From positions 2,480,001 to 2,544,000 of the forward strand of contig OY725491.1 in the NCBI GenBank assembly GCA_963281255.1: DNA of 64,000 nucleotides, read 5' to 3'. The stretch's first letter is position 1, and every line of letters begins with the position of its first letter. Shown here one piece after another: positions 57,401 to 64,000 of this stretch. Both the position numbers and the translations under genes were made by a program. Below the pieces are notes generated by a model. That model did no database searches. It was not told where the DNA came from and saw only the letters and a list, made by a program, of their open reading frames with translations. The stretch comes from Aphrocallistes beatrix (lineage: Eukaryota > Porifera > Hexactinellida > Sceptrulophora > Aphrocallistidae).

Positions 57401-59801
57401 CGAGAGGAGGAAGTTATCTGGAGGAGAGAAGCGGAGTAACAAGCGTGCACGAACAAAATGTATAATATAACTAAACAAACCTTGTGGTTTGGTATGCGAG
57501 GCCTTCAAGATAATTACAAACAAGAACACCCCGAGCAAGATGCCCACTAGCATCGGAGCGGCATACTTGAAGAAGACGAACAGTCTGCGGATTTCCTTCC
57601 TAAACCGTCTCCGCAGGTGCGAGCGAGGAGGTCTGCGGAAGTGGTTATTGCGGATGTGGTTAGGATGGTGCGAGTTATTGAGATGTCGATGATGTTGGTT
57701 CAAACTGTTCAATCCATTCAAGCCGAATCCAATATTCCTAAATAGACATAGCATAGTTAATGAAATGTCATAAGAATTCATAGGAAATATAATGCAAATG
57801 CAAACGCAGATTTAGTCATGGTTTAATAATCAATGTTTTGTCATAATTTTCACTACAATATTACATTGGAATAGAGCAGTAGAATTATATCTGCACGAGT
57901 ACTCTGAATTTGCTGAAGAAGCTGAACGAATAACAGAAGAAGTCAATAAGGTATAGCAGTGTATCTGAGAGTCAGGCAGTCGATAGGGCCGAGGAGCAGA
58001 CGTCATTGCCATAGACGAGTCTATTCACTCAGATATGATAACTTCGATATAATTATATCGTCGCTATGAAGATAACGGATTCAGAATGCAGGCTCAACTC
58101 AGTGAGCAGCCACACTGCTAGGCAGCTAATCACCATACTAAGATCTGCTCCTAGCATTGCATGCACGATGTTAGAGAATCCCTGTAAGTTAGTCATGTAT
58201 TACGCGTACACCATTGAAGAGTTATTCAAATTGAAGTAATTGTATAATTAATCAGGATTTAATGGTTCTGTAATTCATAAACTTTTCATATTTTACCAAT
58301 AGAATAAGTGAAAAGAGCGAATATGCCAATGCCTCCCTTAGGAGTATTACAAGCTTAGCGTTATCCACAGAGTTGCCATGGGAATAGAGATTTCCATTGG
58401 ATTGTTGTGGTTATTCACACTGGAATCCTGTGGAGTTTATATGCAAATCTTTATGGGGACTCCAATGGGGGTATTCAATAGAAATTCCATATGAGTCTTA
58501 TGATGATATTACTCATATGGGTCCTGTGGGAATTCCCACAGAAATCCGGGAGAATGGGAATTGAGATTTCATCCCCAAGGCAATCCTGATTATTAACACT
58601 GTAATAATAAATAAAATATTATAGTTAATATAATCTAGTAAGAGAAACAGGACAGACTGAACCAGTTGAACGACTGACTGTGAGAGAGTTTGTCATACGC
58701 AGTAGTCCTGGAAATGACAAGCTCTCTAACTGAGAGACAGAGATATGATAGAGCCCGGATGGATTCGAGTGAGTAGATACAAAGTGGTCTCACTGATTAA
58801 GCTAAGCATGCGATATCACATACTAACTAGCCTAAGAGCTACGCAGTATCATACCACCAGATCAGGCACTGTATTGTGAAGGGACAAAGGCATTGTCTGG
58901 ATGAGACTAGCTAGACTGGTTTAGATAAGAAGTCTGTCATTGAAACTAGATACGCAACATACCATATACAGTCATTGGATCTTCCGAATCTCAGGATCCC
59001 AATGGTGGTGCAGATTTAAAATGTATGTTTAAGACTTTTGATCCGCCCGAATCGAAATTTAGAAAATTATAAGTATGCATATACTTTATTTGAAGTGATG
59101 GTTTATGGGAAGAGGGAAATATATCTCCTGCATTCTAGTCAAAACATTCAATACAAACTATTAATTGAAAACCAGTGGCGCAGCCAGGATTATAGATTGC
59201 TAGGGCACTGGGGTGATTGATATCTGAGCGCTTAAGAAAAATCTCTAATCACGAACCCTCCAGAAACAACAATTTTCTCTCGTTTTTCCCTTTATTTATT
59301 CTAAAAAAGTACGATTGCCATTGACTTTATTTTAAAAACTTAAACGCAAATAAACCACATGTACTAGCTAGGAATTTATCAAACCTGCTATACACAGTAA
59401 CTGCATTTTTAGTCCACTTTTGTGCTAATAAAAAAACGTGACTCGAATATCTCCATAAAAATCTTAAAATAGGCTTGTCGCACTGTGGAGGTAGCATAGA
59501 CTGACCTGGGAGGGAGGGAGTTGTTGGACTGGTTGTGGTTGTGCGTCCTGTTCCGAGTGTGCATGAGTGTGTAGGCAGGAGTCTCCTCTTCGTCTGATGA
59601 TAACCCTGAATTCCATTGGTGCGTGTGGAAGTCAGGCAAGGATTGGGACTCCAGGAGCGGAGAGAAGTGGGACCGCTCTCTGAGAGTGACGGGAGGAGGC
59701 TCGTTAGGAGCTAGGTTGATGTGCATCTTGAGGAGATTAGTGAAGAAGTCTGTACGGGGCAGCTGGCCGTCTAGGTCTTTGCACGAGCTTTCTTCTGACA
59801 T
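41040..59801 (-). CDS. LEMD3: MAN1/LEMD3-like inner nuclear membrane protein, 15 exons
   Basis: Minus-strand exons: 59506-59801, 57481-57737, 57377-57417, 56487-56565, 56348-56418, 53320-53420, 51133-51179, 47760-47861, 47592-47694, 47381-47522, 47056-47098, 46691-46793, 46484-46589, 45366-45444, 41040-41137. Every join keeps phase with GT-AG, giving 1668 nt (555 residues). Order: disordered N-terminus; TM1 (AAPMLVGILLGVFLFVIIL); Cys-bearing lumenal segment with CITPNTIQRDLEVAR and NPHWGV; TM2; a winged-helix-like part (LLWKKAVEYVYCNDSR, DVWRWIELDPIP); and a C-terminal RRM/UHM fold (GGVLHIRVDRTSKLGCVYVK, AYRALHGAWYK, MLTVKYI). The MSC domain plus C-terminal UHM is the MAN1 layout. MAN1 binds SMADs and chromatin at the inner nuclear membrane. 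No clear LEM motif is seen at the N-terminus. An in-frame TAG precedes the chosen ATG by three codons. Confidence 0.85.
41330..42030 (+). mobile_element. Helitron-like element with a Tc1-like MITE inserted
   Basis: TCCTTACTATTAAAACTCG at 41330, after an A; the body continues after 41840 with 'aacgaattgattgtagaaac' and ends 'gcgaagcgcgcttgtta'. The first two hairpins are deleted. The MITE 41362-41838 sits in its (AT)n tract. Confidence 0.6.
41362..41838. mobile_element. intact 477-bp Tc1-like MITE
   Basis: TIR CACTGCCTGAACAAAAGTAT and its complement, flanked by TA. The long inner match extends through 'ccccataattccccatacaa'. Truncated relatives at 8801-9150 and 50390-50760. Confidence 0.85.
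42277..43047. mobile_element. 771-bp Tc1/mariner-type TIR element
   Basis: TIR CAGGGTGGGAAATAAGTTCT and complement, TA on both sides, arms of ~250 bp or more pairing inward. An older copy lies at 440-1020. Confidence 0.8.
43124..43282. mobile_element. 159-bp pogo-like MITE
   Basis: CAGTAGACTCGGATAAGACG and a complement-like right end (GAGTTCTACTG), flanked by TA; 'gtacgtacta' phrases recur. Confidence 0.75.
43300..43690. repeat. inverted repeat related to the fold-back family
   Basis: Arms near 43395-43500 and 43555-43680 pair ('tcaaaggttttagagt' with 'aaaacctctgaattta'; 'ctcctattaagtga' with 'cacacaataggaag'). The left edge has a CAGTGGAACTTGC end without a clear partner. Confidence 0.4.
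43758..43985 (-). pseudogene. MULE transposase C-terminal relic
   Basis: Reads LFPIDMWNYHHRVLTGF and KSVETWHRRFLSLL, matching the P-x-(E/D)-x-W-N...(N/K)-S-V-E-x-W-H-x-x-F block of MULE transposases. Only ~70 codons remain, inside a LEMD3 intron. Confidence 0.55.
44010..44191. mobile_element. 182-bp pogo-like MITE
   Basis: CAGTGGAGTCTCC and GGAGACTCCACTG ends; TA at the left, mutated at the right. 'gtccgtt' words recur inside. Confidence 0.7.
44534..44885. mobile_element. pogo-like MITE
   Basis: CAGTGGAACGCCAGTTATCC with right end 'agataactgacgttctact'; TA flanks. Similar ends at 51920-52211. Confidence 0.7.
44897..45316. mobile_element. Tc1-like MITE, left end damaged
   Basis: A relative of 54795-55266: 'cttcattatttcacata' at the left, 'gatacttttgtccaagtgtt' at the right. 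Part of the left TIR is missing. Confidence 0.55.
46110..46268. repeat. 159-bp near-perfect hairpin
   Basis: Arms of ~70 bases (outer word ttaggcttttttatatgtaa) flank a short loop around 'ggccagaggggtcc'. It lies in a larger GC-richer patch (45719-46411, with 'aggccgggagcc' at both sides) that may be an old transposon. Confidence 0.65.
46484..47098 (-). CDS. LEMD3: LEMD3 exons 11-13: linker and first half of the UHM
   Basis: 47056-47098 (CWQGR linker), 46691-46793 (PPNGTPSQCFRVENVFKDE: first UHM strand, matching C-L-K-I-R-N-M-F of MAN1) and 46484-46589 (AYEIEYCILDQCIPHGGVLH, then IRVDRTSK). Confidence 0.8.
47381..47861 (-). CDS. LEMD3: LEMD3 exons 8-10: second transmembrane segment and winged-helix-like part
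   Basis: 47760-47861 (VVFANASLLYISYYFHQKRI: TM2 and start of helix), 47592-47694 (YRPINEVRDKTKLLTDK) and 47381-47522 (LLWKKAVEYVYCNDSRLKSE, WRWIELDPIPKN). The W-R/K-x-A-V...S-R...WRWI pattern is the conserved region after TM2 in MAN1. Confidence 0.8.
49828..49890. repeat. 63-bp palindrome beside a mariner end
   Basis: The arm caaactatgtcaagtcatcg and its near-complement flank an AT centre; a mariner-like terminus starts 6 bases later. Confidence 0.55.
49896..50160 (-). pseudogene. mariner transposase relic with one TIR
   Basis: The TIR CGAGGGGTGCCTGATAAG follows a TA. On the minus strand the interior reads LSHPPYSPGLALCDFGSFP, the mariner PYSPDLAP(C/S)D(F/Y) motif with the final catalytic-type D kept and the first D changed to G. 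Frames are broken beyond it. A Helitron-like end abuts at ~50165 and marks the truncation. Confidence 0.6.
50170..50330 (+). mobile_element. Helitron-like 3' part
   Basis: 'gattataacagtaagacaga' to 'gcgaagcgcggttgtata'. The second hairpin is collapsed to ggacagtgtcc (no loop). Confidence 0.55.
50390..50760. mobile_element. Tc1-like MITE, right end missing
   Basis: 'ctgtctggagaaaagcattc' start and 'cttgaaggagagtaaact' core match 41362-41838. Confidence 0.6.
51133..51179 (-). CDS. LEMD3: LEMD3 exon 7: before the second transmembrane segment
   Basis: A 47-base exon (FEFHLLRVALWNVQT) with acceptor 'gattctgcag' and donor GTACGA. It is short, so the call depends on phase agreement with both neighbours. 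Confidence 0.55.
51920..52211. mobile_element. 292-bp pogo-like MITE
   Basis: CAGTAGGACGTCAGTTATCC and its complement-like right end; TA at left. 'ggttcggataactgaag' occurs twice inside. Confidence 0.75.
52212..53319. other. LEMD3 intron, nothing recognised
   Basis: AT-rich sequence with no TIR pair or coding signal that I can support. The intron stretches at 53421-54794 and 55267-55983 are similar. Confidence 0.35.
53320..53420 (-). CDS. LEMD3: LEMD3 exon 6: lumenal region
   Basis: Encodes NESKYKIDISREDISPAFEH and then IWLFAHNPHWGVR; the NPHWG motif is characteristic of MAN1-Src1 C-terminal (MSC) domains. Confidence 0.75.
54795..55266. mobile_element. 472-bp Tc1-like MITE
   Basis: CACCAAAGGGACAAAAGTAT and its complement with TA on both sides; the inner pair is 'tcgaattagttacagttgaa' and its match. 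Confidence 0.8.
55984..56287. mobile_element. 304-bp pogo-like MITE
   Basis: CAGTCGACTCGCTTAAT and ATTAAGCGGAGTCGACTG, TA on both sides. It holds a short gaaagt-rich microsatellite (56030-56085). Confidence 0.75.
56348..56565 (-). CDS. LEMD3: LEMD3 exons 4-5: lumenal MSC region
   Basis: 56487-56565 gives CITPNTIQRDLEVARTIEI; 56348-56418 gives YYECGYKSYATAYLIREQL. The acceptors are strong ('tttctttcaag', 'ttgttccag'). The second donor (GTTCGT) is weak, so its exact end could differ by a codon. Confidence 0.65.
57377..57737 (-). CDS. LEMD3: LEMD3 exons 2-3: first transmembrane segment and a 41-bp microexon
   Basis: 57481-57737 is Asn/His/Arg-rich and ends in a basic cluster (RRRFRKEIRRLF) just before TM1, a typical inner-nuclear-membrane sorting arrangement. 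The 63-base intron is followed by the microexon 57377-57417 (NFLLSHSCNGTTQ). Reading straight through to 57311 is possible, but only the spliced version stays in phase with the next exon. Confidence 0.7.
58330..58580. repeat. low-complexity palindromic patch
   Basis: Repeated 'atgggaat', 'attcccat' and 'ccatgggaat' words on both strands in the first LEMD3 intron. Class unknown. Confidence 0.35.
59506..59801 (-). CDS. LEMD3: LEMD3 exon 1: N-terminal region
   Basis: Starts MSEESSCKDLDGQLP and ends ...NNSLPP with donor GTCAGT. It is rich in S, T, N, H and acidic residues (GLSSDEEE), as nucleoplasmic LEM-family tails are. The stretch FFTNLLKMHINLAPNEPPP may be a degenerate LEM/HeH helix pair, but it lacks the usual GP-x-x-x-x-T-R core. 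The donor leaves two bases that join exon 2. Confidence 0.7.
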
Positions 59802-61439
59802 GGATATCTACGCTGTAGAGGCAGAGCATATGAATAAATGGGCTAAGGATGTGATGTCTCTACAACAAGGTGGAGAGAGAAGAGGGACGAGTGGTCCCTA
59901 TCTCGAGTATGAGCGGAATGAGGAAATTTAAATATTCAGAAATTAATTTCTGTATAGTTTAACCTTGTTATAGCAAGTGATATATAACGAAACTCCGCTC
60001 ATAACGAAATCGCAACAAATAAGTTGAATTCAATTTTATTTTTTAGTAAATCAGGCATGATATGCATTCAACTGAGAAGTTGAAAATCAGAATCAACAGA
60101 CAGAAATAGAATGGAGTCTGGGTAATCCAGGTGAAATAAATTCAGTTAAATGCTTCACACCTTTCAGATAATTCATAAGAAAGTGTTTCGTTATTGAATT
60201 AAATAAAAAACTACTAACTCAATTCAAAATATTCACAATTAACGTTAATTCATTGAAACAATAACTGGGATACTATAAATCTGAATTTATATAGTCGATA
60301 GAATGATGTATGTATGTGCTCAACTCAACCAGGCACCAAAGCTTTAACACAGTCATATTTCATCATCTGAATTCGAGTAACCATGGATAGACCCATAGAT
60401 GCGAGGAGACGAGAAAGGAATCTAGAGGAAGTGATACTCGTAGTTCCATGACTGGAAGGATCAATAAGACTGCTGCAATACACAGCAAAATAAGATGAAA
60501 CACAGACTATTGTGTGCCAACACTAAAATGAATAATTTCAATAGATTATGTTAAATTAGCTAAGTATGATAGAACTTTATATTATTATTAATCATGTACG
60601 TAGCTCCCTGTTTCCTTGAAGTGAGGAATTATCGAAAAAATTGGATCATTCCTTTGCAATGATTAACGTGAATACTAATAGGGGATCAGTCAAATCGTCC
60701 CTATTTTGAGGTTTTGTGAATAAAAATCTGGATAACAACGTGAGCAACAATACTGTCGAGATGGAATGGAAGATGATTATAGACAGCAGCATGCAGTCAG
60801 AGAGAAATCTTGAATGTCGGATTCGGTTAAATCATTTTAATACTGGATTTCTTTACATCCCAGTTATTAAATAAATTTACAGACTCAGCAGTCTACAACA
60901 CAAACGTAAATTGGAATAAGTTAACCGAGAAATGACTTCATTTAATTGCACAGACATGTTTGTTAGGAGCATAGAAGAAAAACAGATCAACTTACGAGAA
61001 TCAATAGACAGACAGACAGACTGTGTTAGCGAGCGGAGTTTAAATAATAAATGCTTTGTATTCTGTTACTTCATGATGCATCACGCTGATCTAATCTCAG
61101 TTGCAGATGGTAGCAAGAAAGCAATTGGCTGAGAGGAGAGAGACATAGGCGTAACAAATGTGCCATTAATAATAAGAAGGGGACGTACTCATACTGTAGC
61201 AATTATCTCAACATGATACTGCTACTCTGCAAATGTGCATAGCCATACTATATCAATACATGAATTCATTGACTTGAGAATACAGTGCAAATACACAAGT
61301 AAAAAGATGAAACATGGCGTGTAGGGAAATATATTTGAATTTTTGGGATGAATCGATGCGAAAGTAATTTTAATTGTGTTAACTCTAAATGGCCTGAATT
61401 CATTTTAAGGTTAAATCATGGTGTAGAGATCAGAGTTGA
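59802..61439. other. upstream of LEMD3, nothing recognised
   Basis: It should contain the LEMD3 promoter and 5' UTR. An acceptor-like 'gcctctacag' ends 11 bases before the chosen ATG, so a 5' UTR intron is possible. No core promoter element stands out. Confidence 0.35.
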
Positions 61440-62190
61440 AAAATTGTCAAAAGTTGAAATTTGCAGTTTACAACCAAAACCTCACCAAACACCTGTGCCA
61501 AAAATTATATCTTTGGTGGCTGCATAACTCAAAAGGTATTCATTATATCAGAAACATTTCAACTTAAAAAGACGCACCGTCGTCTCCTCTACAAAATGAC
61601 TGGTTCGATTATTGAAAAAATGACTTTAGGATAGTTATGACATTCAAAATCAGTTACCTAAAAATAAACTATTTTTTCACTTTAAATCGTCATAACAACC
61701 TTAAAAGCAAGGTTGTAACTGAATAGTTCAATATTCGGTTATACCAATACTATTTGGCAAATAGTTGGAGTAACCGAATATTATCAGTATTCGTATTTAG
61801 TTGGAGTATCGAATATTATCAGTATTCGTATTTAGTTGGAGTATCGAATATTATCAGTATTCGTATTTAGTGTTGGAGTATCGAATATTATCAGTATTCG
61901 TATTCAATTGGAGTAACTGAATACTATCACTATTCGTATTCGATAAGGGAACTATTCATGAATACTGATATTCGGTTCAATAGTTTCAACTTTGCTTAAA
62001 AGGCATTTTTATAGAGTCAAAACCAGTCATTTTGTAGGGGAGGGATGATGGGCGGTCTTTTGAGCTGGGATATTTTTGATATAATGAATACCTTTTGAGA
62101 TACTATGCTGCTACCAAGGATTCGAGGTTGGGAGTTTTGTCAAAATTTGAATTCAAAGTTTTTGTGCTAAGCGGGCATTTTAGGTTAAAA
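61440..62190. mobile_element. inverted-repeat element with a tandem core
   Basis: Outer arms pair ('gcataactcaaaaggtattc' with 'gaataccttttgagatact'; 'ctacaaaatgactggttc' with 'accagtcattttgtagggg'). The centre, 61735-61960, is about five units of 'ttggagtatcgaatattatc' plus 'agtattcgtattta' (period ~35). A partial relative lies at 15380-15600. Confidence 0.6.
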
Positions 62191-62199
62191 ATCCTCCGG

Positions 62200-64000
62200 C
62201 GGGGCTTTTGGTGGTAAATGAAAACTTCAACCTCATTCCCGTCCGAAAGTCAGTTTTTTCGCAAATTTCCAATTTTGACCCCCTACACCATACGTAAATT
62301 CCCTGAAGTAAATAATAGACCTTTTAATTTCAAGGAGATGCCAAATTTGTTCGGGGGTCGAAGAGCGAACAAAATCGAGACACCCGGGTACACTGCTACC
62401 TCCTCAATAGTAAACCAGATTTGAATGCCATATAATCAATTCTCTGTGGAACTGTGTTCATTAGAAGTTAAAGTGCGAAAATTCATAAATTTGCCATCTA
62501 GTAGATATATGCGCACGAGATTTCATCATCAAAATATCGCAATATCTAGTACATCCTTCAACTACACAGAATTCATACAGCAAGAGGAGGAATTAACTAC
62601 CTCATCGGATTAGAGATAGACATCATAATCATAATTTGGATGTAATTAAAGATTTCCCCTCTAGCGTTACAAGTATTGGGATAAATTGATAGATCAAATC
62701 GTAAACAAAATCGATTAGTTGGAGCAGTGGAAAGAATATAATTAGAAATATTCCATAATTAAAACCTAATTTAACATAAAACTAAGCAGAATTGAGCAAT
62801 ATGAATACCTGTTAGGACAAACTGCAACATTGAAGGAGGCAAGGAGCTGACAAGTCAGTTAAAAAGAAATTAGTTGTCGTGGTCATATTTGTGCGTAGTA
62901 ATTAAGATTCTGAGGGAAGGTGTGCAATAAAGAAATATAATAGTGTTCCAGAATAGTTTCGTAATAAAGAAGGTCGATCTAAGAGAGAGTGAAGTTTAGA
63001 CAGCTTGACACTCCCAGGTAAAAGCATTCTTAAAAATAAAAAATTAATGCTAAGCACCAATTGGAAAAAATTCAAAACGTGAAATACAATGAGAATTACA
63101 AAATCAGTCTAAATAGTTATTTTTCTAATTCAGTTCTTCAAAAGTAGAAAATTCTCTAAGATGCATCTGTGACTATTTATGGGCAGTCAATCGGGAGACT
63201 GAGTCATAATCCTCACAGACTGGATGGGAGTGTGCTCCAAATCAACCGACTTGGTAACGCAACATGTAGCGTTAAGTCACGAACCCAAGAATGTAGAAAC
63301 ACACTCCGACTCTGTTTAGGGAGCTATTTTTCGCAACTAACTAAATGTATGGTATACGATGACAACGCAATTGATAGATGTTTCAGTGTACTAGCACCTA
63401 TCAGATAGGTTGAATAACGCCAGTCGATTCAAAAGCAGGAAATTGTTAAAAATTGTTGAAAAAAAAGCACCCATTCGTAATAGGAAGAATGTTGAAATTT
63501 GGTATTCTATACCAAGAAGCCTCCCAGATGCCCTTTTGGGCTTTTTCTCACCCAAAAACACCACCTGATCGCACAATTTTGATGAGTAATCTTTCAAAAA
63601 ATTCCAACCTAAAATCATTGTTATTCACTCTAACTCAAAGTTATTTATTATATCGAATAATTCTCTTAATTAACCAAAACGAAGCAGAATGGTCTCCTCT
63701 ACAAAATGCATATACGTAGTATTAAAAAGTCCAGAGAACATGTTCCCATAGTTCAGAGACGATATTCCTGCCCCGAATAAAAATAAACCAGAGGGTGTTA
63801 TCTTCGATGGAATTGCTATGAATTGTTCGAATATTATTCACAAATCGACGAGATACAGCAACGCACAACTGTTCCCTTTCCAGAGAGGTATTTCATATCC
63901 AATCCAGAACAAAGAGGAAAACTTGCATACTGAGGTGCATTTGAAAGATAAGAACTCAATGATGACATCTGGGGTTGGTAATCCAGTCATCTAAGAATCG
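62200..64000. other. no gene recognised
   Basis: Short open frames here match no family I know, and lack acceptor/donor pairs that join in phase. A gene beginning beyond 64000 cannot be excluded. Confidence 0.35.

Noticed and set aside
59174-59220. 'cagtggcgcagccaggatta', resembling a known DNA-transposon terminus
   Set aside because: Only one end is visible, with no partner or target duplication, so no element was called.

Overview
This is a eukaryotic, AT-rich nuclear window from an invertebrate animal. The evidence is spliced genes with GT-AG introns, metazoan housekeeping genes (a MAN1/LEMD3 inner nuclear membrane protein, TEX261, mitochondrial bL27) and a very dense load of DNA transposons. 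An early-branching animal such as a sponge is possible, given an ankyrin-rich TRP-like channel and two intronless orphan multi-pass membrane proteins. The species cannot be fixed from this sequence. I saw no tRNA, rRNA or CRISPR.

Layout. (1) 1724-15057, plus strand: five exons of an ankyrin-repeat TRP-like cation channel whose 5' end lies upstream. All four introns seen are phase 1, and the large ones are filled with repeats. (2) 15.9-23.3 kb, a nest of transposons. First comes a 3.9 kb element with ~860-bp terminal inverted repeats, 4-bp target duplications and a frameshifted transposase resembling Chapaev/N-RAG-TP, with a RAG1-N-terminus-like Cys pattern. Then a fold-back element is split by a second long-inverted-repeat element carrying a PIN/FEN1-like pseudogene, and finally a stray broken copy of a TRP exon. 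(3) 24.3-32.6 kb: two divergent intronless multi-pass membrane protein genes on opposite strands, separated by a MULE-like fold-back element with a 9-bp target duplication, a MULE transposase relic and MITEs. (4) 33.9-36.9 kb: a palindromic fold-back element, then TEX261 and MRPL27, both on the minus strand and intronless. (5) 37.8-39.7 kb: a decayed hAT (ZBED5-like) transposon. (6) 41.0-59.8 kb, minus strand: LEMD3/MAN1 in 15 exons. The exons can be joined with fully consistent reading phases into 555 codons plus stop, and the introns hold many Tc1/mariner- and pogo-like MITEs. (7) 59.8-64 kb: no gene recognised; one inverted-repeat element with a tandem-repeat core.

The host genes do not form a pathway: an ion channel, two possible receptors, a secretory-pathway cargo adaptor, a mitochondrial ribosomal protein and a nuclear-envelope protein. 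The striking feature is palindromic DNA. At least five large fold-back structures occur. Two unrelated elements independently carry a copy of the 3' coding end of their own gene inside the opposite terminal repeat. A Helitron-like family carries GC-rich hairpins whose stems co-vary and whose loops occur in both orientations between copies.
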